This document shows, one piece after another, positions 1 to 5,211 of a stretch of DNA of 8,074 bases (position 1 is the stretch's first letter; every line of letters starts with the position of its first letter). Made by a program: the position numbers and the translations under genes. A model generated the notes under the pieces. That model was not told where the DNA came from and ran no database searches. It worked only from the letters and a program-made list of their open reading frames with translations. Source of the DNA: JBGTKH01 sp041744735 (GTDB taxonomy: Bacteria > Planctomycetota > Planctomycetia > Pirellulales > Pirellulaceae); the NCBI GenBank assembly GCA_041744735.1, contig JBGTKH010000478.1:1-8074 (forward strand). The letters are read 5' to 3'.

Positions 1-57
1 CAGCCCCAGCCACCCTCCGTTCATTCTCATCAGCAACACAAAGTTGGGACACTGCCC

Positions 58-131
58 GTAGCCGAACTCGTGAGAGTTCGTGAAAGTGCGGGCGAGTTCG
101 GCGAATTCCGAAGTCTCACGACTTCGGCTAC
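58..131. repeat. REPIN-like inverted repeat 1, GTAG-headed nested hairpins
   Basis: Two 23-base arms, 58-80 and 109-131, are inverted copies matching at 21 of 23 positions, with a 28-base spacer. Each arm opens (reading inward) with GTAGCC and is itself a hairpin: a 7-pair stem CGAACTC/GAGTTCG at 63-80 and an 8-pair stem at 108-127 built on CGAAGTC/GACTTCG. Read inward, both have the loop GTGA. The only two differences between arms (67/122 and 76/113) swap a C-G pair for G-C, so both stems are kept. GTAG followed by an imperfect palindrome is the known signature of REP sequences, and two inverted REPs make a REPIN. The element lies 20 bases beyond the oxidoreductase stop, where its hairpins could also end transcription or protect the 3' end of the mRNA. 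The repeat structure is seen directly; the REPIN identity is inferred. Confidence 0.85.
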
Positions 132-151
132 CGGCTGCTCAGTGAGTCGCG

Positions 152-1279
152 TCACCTCATCAGCGTTCGCACCGTCCCCGGCACGACCGGTTCGTGTCGT
201 TCCGCGCTGTTCACGGCCGCAAAGCATAGGGCGAGACTTTTGAGATTGTCCGCCGCGTTAATCGTTGGTTGCCGGTTCTCTTCGATGCTGCACAACAGTT
301 CGCCCATCGTGCCGTGAAATCCATCGGGGAACCAGCTTCCTTCGAGCGCTGGCTGAGTGTCGCCCTCGGCCGTGCTGAGCGTCAGTTGCTGCACTTTGTT
401 GCCGGGCCCGACGCTGCTGATCGATCCTTGACTGCCGGCCACGTACGTGCGGTCTTGCGAGCCGAACTTCGTGTCTGCGTCGAACGCCAGCGACGCCTGT
501 GCGCCGTCGAATTCGATCAGCGCCTGTCCCAGCAGCGGCGGCGCGACAGATTGTGTCGTCGTTCGTGCCATCGAGGCGTACACGCGCTTCGCTGGTCGCC
601 CCTCCATGAAGCAACTCACAATGTCAAACCAATGGATCGCGTAATCGTACAGGATCAGGTGCTTGACCTTCTCAAATTCGGTCCCCTTCACCCAACCATG
701 GTCCCAATGCACTGACAAATGCGCGCCGCTAACTTCGCCCAACAGTCCCGCGCGGATCGCCTGCAGTGTGTAACTGAAGTGCGGCGCCCAGCGGCCATTC
801 TGGTTCACCGCCAATCGCACGTTGCATTGGTCCGCCACGTCCACGAGCCGCTGCCCGATGTCCAAATCCAATACGAACGGCTTCTGGCTGAGCACGTGCT
901 TGCCGGCCCGCAGCGCCGCCTCGATCAGCGGCGGCCGAATCGGCGGATGCGTGGCGATGTCCACCACTTCAATGTCATCCCGCCGCAGCAAATCGCGGTA
1001 GTCGCCGAAGATCGCCGCGCGGGGATAAAACTCCGCCTGCCGTTGGCGCGCCCGGCTTTCATCCACGTCGCACAGCGCCACGACGTTGTAACCAGCGGTC
1101 GCGTACGCGTGCAAATGATCTCGCGTGATGCCGCCACAGCCAATCAGTCCAATCGGCGGACTGTAATGTCGCGGATCGCGCGGCTTGTACGGCAGATTGG
1201 GTGCCGGCACGAAGTTGCTTTCCGAAGCGGAAGAATGCAAGTCGTCCGTGGACACAGAGCGCGACATCCGCGACATCAT
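152..1279 (-). CDS. Gfo/Idh/MocA family oxidoreductase
   Basis: Probable NAD(P)-dependent sugar or cyclitol dehydrogenase of 375 residues; the substrate cannot be read from the sequence. An N-terminal Rossmann fold carries GLIGCGG at residues 44-50 and an acidic DVD at 71-73 closing the second strand, which suits NAD(H). The family's EKP motif appears as QKP (132-134), keeping the catalytic-type lysine K133. The second domain has YDYAIHWFD at 211-219, placing D212, H216 and D219 like the usual D-x-x-x-H-x-x-D. About 40 residues precede the Rossmann fold, including YKPRDP, a leader I associate with planctomycete members. The frame stays open to a GTG at 1360, but that overlaps the TadE gene by 50 bases. 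The ATG at 1279 follows GGAA at suitable spacing and leaves a 31-base gap. It is last in the riboswitch-led operon, so it may be co-transcribed with the pilin-like genes. No signal peptide is seen, so it is probably cytoplasmic. Confidence 0.9.
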   Translation of the reverse strand: MMSRMSRSVSTDDLHSSASESNFVPAPNLPYKPRDPRHYSPPIGLIGCGGITRDHLHAYATAGYNVVALCDVDESRARQRQAEFYPRAAIFGDYRDLLRRDDIEVVDIATHPPIRPPLIEAALRAGKHVLSQKPFVLDLDIGQRLVDVADQCNVRLAVNQNGRWAPHFSYTLQAIRAGLLGEVSGAHLSVHWDHGWVKGTEFEKVKHLILYDYAIHWFDIVSCFMEGRPAKRVYASMARTTTQSVAPPLLGQALIEFDGAQASLAFDADTKFGSQDRTYVAGSQGSISSVGPGNKVQQLTLSTAEGDTQPALEGSWFPDGFHGTMGELLCSIEENRQPTINAADNLKSLALCFAAVNSAERHEPVVPGTVRTLMR

Positions 1280-1310
1280 AACAGGTTTCCGCGCGCCGAA
1301 CAGAGCCGTC

Positions 1311-1769
1311 TCACTGGACCGTCTCGCGCCGCATCGTGGCCGAGGCCTGTAGGTCGACACTCTTGAGATACATCGCGTGCGAGAGCCAACTCACGTCGTC
1401 AAACGGAACGGAAACAGTGACACGAATCGGCGCACCCTTGGCCGCAGACTCGGGCGCCGGCTCGATGACGATCCTGTCTCGATCGACAGCCAAAGCTGCA
1501 TTCTCCAGATAATTCACGACGGTATCTTTCACGCCTTCGGTGGTCGAACCGTCCAGGGCCGCTAAGCGTGCGCCTTCTCGCGACGCGTTTGTCAACACCT
1601 GCTGAACCATGATCATGCGGCCGAACTCGATCATGCCGAATAGTAGCAAGACGAGCAGCGGTGCAACGACTGCAAATTCCACCGTGGCAGCGCCTCGGCG
1701 ATGAGGGACGATGCGATGCGTCTTGCGTGTAAGCTTCTTGGTCATGGCTGCGAACTGAGGCGTGTTCAT
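1311..1769 (-). CDS. TadE-like pseudopilin
   Basis: Protein of 152 residues with the TadE-like domain. A basic leader of 26 residues ends in RRG, followed by AATVEFAVVAPLLVLLLFGM, a single hydrophobic helix (about 27-48). G26 followed by E31 at position +5 fits processing by a type IV prepilin peptidase (TadV/PilD type). Next come IEFGRMIMVQQVLTNASREGAR (family signature, about 48-69) and a small exported domain to the C-terminus. In the Tad/Flp system, minor pseudopilins of this kind are membrane-anchored and help pilus assembly or adhesion. The ATG at 1769 is preceded by AGAAGG at 12 bases, rather far; a second ATG at 1745 has no better site. The gene lies 51 bases after the TadG-like gene and 31 before the oxidoreductase. 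No TadA ATPase, TadB/C platform or RcpA secretin is in the window, so the machinery would have to be elsewhere. Confidence 0.92.
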   Translation of the reverse strand: MNTPQFAAMTKKLTRKTHRIVPHRRGAATVEFAVVAPLLVLLLFGMIEFGRMIMVQQVLTNASREGARLAALDGSTTEGVKDTVVNYLENAALAVDRDRIVIEPAPESAAKGAPIRVTVSVPFDDVSWLSHAMYLKSVDLQASATMRRETVQ

Positions 1770-1820
1770 GAGAGTCGAAAACCTTCTGTGGTTGCGTTGT
1801 TACTGAGACGGTCCAATCGC

Positions 1821-2966
1821 CTACCTGACCAGCCAGGGCGGCGAGAATACGTAATAGCTCGTTGTCGTATCGCCAGATGACGACGGAATCGCGCCGATCG
1901 TCACCATTTTGGCAGGTTGAATGATGACCCGCTTGCTGGTGTTCTTCCCGGTAAGCTTCACTTCCATGATGCGAATGCCGACAAAGGCGACGATCGTGTA
2001 CTGAGCGTTGTTGCCGGGACCCACGACACTGCGAAACACGGGGATGATGCGCGTCTCGCCTAAGATCGAGGCCAATTCGTCCTTGACGCCGGCGCTGATG
2101 CCTGTATCGCCGTTCAGGATCAACTCGCCATTTTCGTCCAGTTCGATTTTCCCGCCATGATGTGCCAAGTCAGCGGGCGACGCGCCATGTAGAATCTGGC
2201 GAGCGATGTCGGCGGTGCTGTTGCTACTGCTGCCAATATCAACCATGCCGCGATTGCCTGGCGATCCAGTGCTTTGTGGATAGAGATTGACTTCGAGAAC
2301 GCCGTCCGCGCCAGCGGTCACGTTTTCCAATTCCGCGTCCCACTTCCAATCGTCGGTGCCGACGCCGGCCAGTAAGGCATTCCAGGTCGGTTCATCGAGC
2401 GTGATCGGCAGGATTCCCAAATTGCTGCCGTCCGACGGAGTTCGGAAGCCGCGGATGTTGTTGTTGACCGCGGCGGTGGCTTGGCTTTGAAGTTTGACAC
2501 GGTCACGTCCCAGCAGCGGTGCGAAGAACAACGACACCTCGCCGTTCATATTCGTGTCACGGCGAATGTTCACCCACACGGCGTTTGGCCGGTTGGCGGA
2601 GTCGAAATTCATTTGCGAACTCGGGTCGGACGGGTTGGCCAGAAAGCCGATCTTTACGTCTTCCTCGCCGAGTTGCGGCGCGGTCGTCAAAACTGGATTC
2701 CGCGTCGCGTAATCGACGGCCTTTTGCCGCGCTTTCTCCGAGCTTTGCAGGGTGTCCGTGGAATCAACGAGCGACTCGTTGTCGACTAATTCCCAAGCGG
2801 CGGCCAAAGCCGCGGCGTCGGCCGACCTTTGCATTTGAGTACGGGTGACATACAGATAGCCCAGATCCAAGGCGAACGCCAACATGCCCATCAACACAAT
2901 CATCATGACAGCGGTCAACACAAGCGTGTTCCCGCGCCGCCTTGGCCGACGTTTCTTTCTAATCAT
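1821..2966 (-). CDS. TadG-like Flp pilus assembly protein
   Basis: Protein of 381 residues. The basic start MIRKKRRPRRRG is followed by a hydrophobic segment (about 13-37) and ALDLGYLYVTRTQMQRSADAAALAAA, the signature of the Tad-like domain found at the N-terminus of TadG proteins. The rest would be exported and contains no von Willebrand A domain that I can see, unlike long TadG forms. It ends in a stretch rich in strands (VKLTGKNTSKRVIIQPAKMV) and the tail YYVFSPPWLVR, which I recognise from planctomycete TadG-like proteins. Role by family: envelope-anchored component of Tad pilus assembly or adhesion. The longest frame starts at GTG 3005, but the ATG at 2966 has GGAG eight bases upstream and starts right at the basic leader, so it is preferred; 43 bases then separate it from the upstream gene. 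Second gene of the probable operon, 51 bases ahead of TadE. Confidence 0.9.
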   Translation of the reverse strand: MIRKKRRPRRRGNTLVLTAVMMIVLMGMLAFALDLGYLYVTRTQMQRSADAAALAAAWELVDNESLVDSTDTLQSSEKARQKAVDYATRNPVLTTAPQLGEEDVKIGFLANPSDPSSQMNFDSANRPNAVWVNIRRDTNMNGEVSLFFAPLLGRDRVKLQSQATAAVNNNIRGFRTPSDGSNLGILPITLDEPTWNALLAGVGTDDWKWDAELENVTAGADGVLEVNLYPQSTGSPGNRGMVDIGSSSNSTADIARQILHGASPADLAHHGGKIELDENGELILNGDTGISAGVKDELASILGETRIIPVFRSVVGPGNNAQYTIVAFVGIRIMEVKLTGKNTSKRVIIQPAKMVTIGAIPSSSGDTTTSYYVFSPPWLVR

Positions 2967-3009
2967 CGCTGCAACTCCAAGATGGGTGATCGATTGATCT
3001 GACACGACA

Positions 3010-3678
3010 CTACTTGCTCAGTGAATGAACGTTGAGCGGTGTGGTGCACTCGAACTTGTCGCCGGACTCCGTGTAAACTCGAATCCGCTTAAGCGCGAGC
3101 GACGAAACTCGATTTCCGGCGTAACCCACACCCGAGTGCTTCGCGGAAACCTCGTGACTGTAATCGTTGAGATTTGCGAGGCCGGTGAGCGCGCTTGTCT
3201 TCAGGTAACCCTGCCCCCCAAACTTTCCCCAAGTGGTCGACGAACCCTCGACAACCTCGAAGGTTACGACGCCATTTTGGATTTCCATGCGTTGTGTCCA
3301 GCAAACCGTTTCGTGCGCCTGGCTCATCATGGCATCATGTGGGGATTTGTTTGAATTGAGAGCGTTTTCTCCCTGCCAAAGCTGCAAGTGCAAGCCGCCG
3401 GCCTGAAAATACGGCAGGCTCTGATGATTGATCTCAAGTGTGGCGTGCAGACCGTCTACGTGAGACACAGGTGAGAACGTACACGTGACCTGTGGCGCGG
3501 CACTGTCGGCGACGGGCGTGTCGACTACCAATTCCCAGTCCTCTTCAACGCGCACGATGATGGGACCGTTGTCGGCCGCTTCAGAGTGCGGCGACGCACA
3601 AGACATGACCAACACACCCATCGACGAAAGCACGGCAATCATCGATCCGCGCAGACCGGTAGCGAGACAATTTTTCAT
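3010..3678 (-). CDS. secreted protein of unknown function, Tad-associated
   Basis: Protein of 222 residues with no function I can assign. The N-terminus is a signal peptide: K2 and R10, a hydrophobic core at about 12-25, then SCASPHSEA with a possible signal peptidase I cut after A34. VMSC at 24-27 resembles a lipobox but has M at -2, so a lipoprotein is possible but less likely. The mature part starts ADNGPIIVRVEEDWELVV and looks rich in beta strands, with the glycine-rich blocks WGKFGGQGYL (150-159) and SGVGYAGNR (182-190). I recall similar proteins (VRVEEDWELVV, SSTTWGKFGGQGYL) beside TadE/TadG genes in planctomycetes; this is memory, not a search. The TTG at 3696 is a possible longer start, but the ATG at 3678 has GAGG eight bases upstream. 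It is the first gene after the cyclic-di-GMP riboswitch and so the most directly regulated. A pilus-associated adhesin or periplasmic partner of TadG/TadE is one possibility. Confidence 0.82.
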   Translation of the reverse strand: MKNCLATGLRGSMIAVLSSMGVLVMSCASPHSEAADNGPIIVRVEEDWELVVDTPVADSAAPQVTCTFSPVSHVDGLHATLEINHQSLPYFQAGGLHLQLWQGENALNSNKSPHDAMMSQAHETVCWTQRMEIQNGVVTFEVVEGSSTTWGKFGGQGYLKTSALTGLANLNDYSHEVSAKHSGVGYAGNRVSSLALKRIRVYTESGDKFECTTPLNVHSLSK

Positions 3679-3686
3679 GGCATGAT

Positions 3687-3690
3687 CCTC
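3687..3690 (-). promoter_or_regulatory. ribosome binding site that fixes the start at 3678
   Basis: GAGG on the minus strand lies eight bases before the ATG at 3678. It decides against the TTG at 3696, which would sit upstream of it. Three of its four bases are part of UUUGCCUGAG (3697-3688), which can pair with CUCAGGCAGA (3850-3841) just before the riboswitch aptamer. Ribosome access may therefore depend on leader folding. Confidence 0.7.
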
Positions 3691-3712
3691 AGGCAAATGG
3701 TGAAGTGATCTG

Positions 3713-3735
3713 TGCCGACAGCCGCGCTGTCAGCA
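3713..3735 (-). promoter_or_regulatory. leader hairpin, likely part of the riboswitch expression platform
   Basis: On the minus strand TGCTGACAGC, loop GCG, GCTGTCGGCA gives ten consecutive pairs with one G-U. It lies 23 bases after the aptamer and 22 bases before the GAGG of the first gene. Nine bases of its 3' arm (CUGUCGGCA) can instead pair with UGCCGAUGG at the aptamer's 3' end, so hairpin and alternative are mutually exclusive, as expected of a switch. No T-run follows, so it is not a classical intrinsic terminator. Confidence 0.55.
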
Positions 3736-3758
3736 GACGAGATTGCAGTCAATGAATT

Positions 3759-3836
3759 CCATCGGCAGCCTGGCGATCTCGCAGGGAGACCCATAGCTTT
3801 GCGCCCCGGCCTCACGACCGGTTTACCTTTATCGTG
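3759..3836 (-). ncRNA. cyclic-di-GMP class I riboswitch aptamer (GEMM-I)
   Basis: Read on the minus strand, this 78-base segment matches the GEMM-I layout in order. It has AGGTAAACC; a first hairpin CCGGTC/GGCCGG capped by the GNRA loop GTGA (3821-3806); the highly conserved GCGCAAAGC; a second hairpin opening with TATGG, with stem GGTCTC/GAGATC and a 5-base loop; then GGCTGCCGATGG. GGTA can pair with TGCC to close the aptamer. By alignment to the Vibrio cholerae Vc2 aptamer as I recall it, the ligand-contacting G20 is kept as G (3827), which favours cyclic di-GMP over the A20 type that prefers cyclic AMP-GMP. The intercalating A47 corresponds to 3800. TATGG recalls the 5' side of the 11-base tetraloop receptor that docks the first loop. 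It heads the secreted protein-TadG-TadE-oxidoreductase operon. The direction of control is not certain. Confidence 0.88.
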
Positions 3837-3840
3837 AAAC

Positions 3841-3850
3841 TCTGCCTGAG
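3841..3850 (-). promoter_or_regulatory. candidate anti-Shine-Dalgarno segment upstream of the aptamer
   Basis: CUCAGGCAGA on the minus strand can form ten consecutive pairs (one G-U) with UUUGCCUGAG at 3697-3688, which includes GAG of the first gene's ribosome binding site. The same bases otherwise sit in a local hairpin AACTC/GAGTT abutting the aptamer. The two folds exclude each other and could be coupled to ligand binding. This requires transcription to start upstream of 3850. Confidence 0.45.
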
Positions 3851-3907
3851 TTCCGCGGGCTCACATAGTTGGGCCATCTAAACAGATAGGTCACTTTTGC
3901 AGAAGTG

Positions 3908-3931
3908 TCAAATCGGACTGCACAGATTTGA
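3908..3931. repeat. 7-pair inverted repeat upstream of the riboswitch
   Basis: TCAAATC (3908-3914) and GATTTGA (3925-3931) are perfect inverted copies with a 10-base spacer. The site is about 70 bases ahead of the aptamer on the transcribed strand. It could be an operator for the operon promoter or a weak terminator; nothing in the sequence decides between these, and chance is possible. Confidence 0.35.
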
Positions 3932-3965
3932 TCGGCGGCGAAGCAGCAGGTCGGCAACAGCATGA

Positions 3966-4070
3966 CTATTCGTGGTTCTTCCGTTGCAATAGCGCGGAAT
4001 TGAAATCCTCCGCGAAGTCATACCAGAAGTCCCCTTCGCGGAACTTTACCGGCTGGACCAAAAGACGCAC
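3966..4070 (-). CDS. possible 34-residue small protein or gene remnant
   Basis: A GTG at 4070, preceded by GAGG at about four bases, opens 34 codons ending FREGDFWYDFAEDFNSALLQRKNHE. The composition is protein-like (acidic and aromatic, then a basic end), unlike most chance frames here. I do not recognise it. The frame stays open upstream to about 4160 inside the neighbouring repeat, but that part does not look like protein. A 9-pair inverted repeat (TCCGCGAAG at 4009-4017, CTTCGCGGA at 4034-4042) falls inside it, so RNA or DNA structure is an alternative explanation for the conserved-looking stretch. It lies between the exonuclease and the Tad-like operon, on the same strand. It could be the tail of a decayed gene. 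Low confidence that it is translated. Confidence 0.22.
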   Translation of the reverse strand: MRLLVQPVKFREGDFWYDFAEDFNSALLQRKNHE

Positions 4071-4143
4071 CGGCCCTCGTAAACAATAGCATGCAAACGC
4101 GGGCTGCGACTTCGCCACGTTAGGCAACACTGTGTCGCATTTT

Positions 4144-4215
4144 GTAGCGGTAGGGCGCAAGCCCTCCGGTGTTTCGCGCGACGTGACTCACCGGAGGGCT
4201 CGCGCCCTTCCGCTA
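4144..4215. repeat. REPIN-like inverted repeat 2, GTAG-headed nested hairpins
   Basis: Arms 4145-4171 and 4189-4215 are inverted copies matching at 25 of 27 positions, with a 17-base spacer. The left arm is preceded by G at 4144, giving GTAG; the right arm, read inward, starts ATAG. Each arm folds into CGG-bulge-AGGGC, tetraloop, GCCCTCCG, with the loop GCAA on the left and GCGA on the right arm read inward (both GNRA). The two differences between arms fall in the bulge and in the loop, so the stems are untouched. It sits 29 bases after the exonuclease stop. The shape matches element 1 but the sequence does not, so it would be a different REP family. Confidence 0.85.
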
Positions 4216-4244
4216 TTGCACGTGATTTCCCGAAGAAAAATGCT

Positions 4245-5105
4245 TCAGAGCGTTGTTGCGGCTGCGGATTCGGCGGCGGGTTCCTGCGGCGCGAGCCAGG
4301 GGTTGGACCAGTCGCCCCAGTTCTCTAGATAGGCGCGATACGCGGCGGTTTGTTCGGCGCGGTCGGTCAGCCAGTCTTTCGTTTGCACGATGATCTGCTG
4401 TTCCTTGTTGAGCGTGAGCTGGCCCAAGAGCACGGCCGAGCGCAGAAAGACGAAATACGTGTCCAGCACGTCGCAGCGGCAGTAGTCGTTGATCTCGGCC
4501 AGCTTGCCGGCGTCGAACAGGTCTTGAACCATGTAGCCTTGCACGTCCATTTTCCCTGGTTTGCCGAGCACGTTGGCGGCCAGGTTCAAGCCGCCGCTGA
4601 AGCGCGTGGCGCCGAAGTTAGTCAGCACGTCGTGCAGATCCAGATGGGCCTGCGTGTTGTAGCGGTTGCGCGGCTGGTCGTACGTCTTGGCATTCAAGTC
4701 AAACCAGCCTGGCAGGCTGACGCCGTAGCGAAACGCGGCCAGTTCCATCAGCGGCACGTCGAACGTGCGGCCGTTGAAGCTGACCAGCGTCGGCCGTTTG
4801 TAGGCCTCCCAGCCGCGCCAGAAATTTTCCGTGATCACGTGCGGGCGGAATTGCGGTTCGTCGAGCACTACCAAATCGAGCAGCCGAAAATCGGCCGCCA
4901 CTTTCGCCACGGCCACCGAAACGGGAATCTGATACGTGTACGGGATGAAGTCCGTGTCGTACTTCTCGATCAGCTCGGCCCGGTATCGCTGGATGGCTGC
5001 GTGCGGATCGGCGTGCTCGCCGGGGAACCGCAACTTGGACACCAGATGGCCGTCGGCCACGCTCTCGATGTCGAACACCAAATACCGAACAGACGGACCA
5101 GCCAT
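4245..5105 (-). CDS. PolB-like 3'-5' exonuclease (DnaQ fold, DEDDy)
   Basis: Protein of 286 residues resembling the predicted 3'-5' exonucleases related to the proofreading domain of family B DNA polymerases, standing alone without a polymerase. The three Exo motifs are visible: Exo I FDIES (D12, E14), Exo II FNGRTFDVPL (110-119, with D116), and Exo III YCRCD (Y208, D212), which makes it the DEDDy subtype; HLDLHD lies at 154-159. All four metal-binding acids are present, so it should be active on DNA or RNA 3' ends. The biological substrate is unknown. The frame remains open to a GTG at 5228, but that runs into repeat element 3 and the extra 41 residues look non-coding. ATG 5105 follows AAGGGGG at about five bases and starts directly at the fold. 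Cytoplasmic; monocistronic from context, divergent from the peptidase gene. The role in repair or RNA trimming is not decidable here. Confidence 0.9.
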   Translation of the reverse strand: MAGPSVRYLVFDIESVADGHLVSKLRFPGEHADPHAAIQRYRAELIEKYDTDFIPYTYQIPVSVAVAKVAADFRLLDLVVLDEPQFRPHVITENFWRGWEAYKRPTLVSFNGRTFDVPLMELAAFRYGVSLPGWFDLNAKTYDQPRNRYNTQAHLDLHDVLTNFGATRFSGGLNLAANVLGKPGKMDVQGYMVQDLFDAGKLAEINDYCRCDVLDTYFVFLRSAVLLGQLTLNKEQQIIVQTKDWLTDRAEQTAAYRAYLENWGDWSNPWLAPQEPAAESAAATTL

Positions 5106-5211
5106 CGTGGCCCCCTTTCCATTGGAGACTTGCTGCGGGATGATGCGTACCAGCGTAACAAAATCCGTGACAGTTCTGAATCGGTGGGGACAAGAAAGAC
5201 TAAGCATTGTT

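Larger units (their letters stand above)
3837..4143. other. intergenic region between exonuclease gene and riboswitch
   Basis: No convincing long gene. It should hold the promoter for the riboswitch-led operon, but no strong -35/-10 pair stands out; GTGACC with AACTAT at about 17 bases on the minus strand is the best and is weak. It contains a small hairpin AACTC/GAGTT ending at the aptamer, an anti-Shine-Dalgarno segment at 3841-3850, a 7-pair inverted repeat at 3908-3931, a 9-pair inverted repeat at 4009-4042 and a doubtful 34-codon reading frame at 3966-4070. Confidence 0.6.

Noticed and set aside
58..131. CRISPR array or direct-repeat cluster
   Set aside because: The repeats are single inverted pairs with no regularly spaced direct repeats anywhere in the window.
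1280..1360. Longer oxidoreductase start at GTG 1360
   Set aside because: It overlaps the end of the TadE gene by 50 bases and adds an arginine-rich stretch. ATG 1279 has an upstream GGAA and no overlap.
719..1366. Long plus-strand open frame of 215 codons opposite the oxidoreductase gene
   Set aside because: It is the antisense shadow of a gene with clear Rossmann and QKP motifs. The translation is low-complexity and rich in R, H and Q, with no family features.
3851..3900. Sigma-70-like promoter (GTGACC, 17 bases, AACTAT) or sigma-54-like TGGCCC ahead of the riboswitch
   Set aside because: Only 4 of 6 and 3 of 6 consensus matches for sigma-70, and the sigma-54 GC element is missing at the required spacing. 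Too weak to annotate as a promoter.
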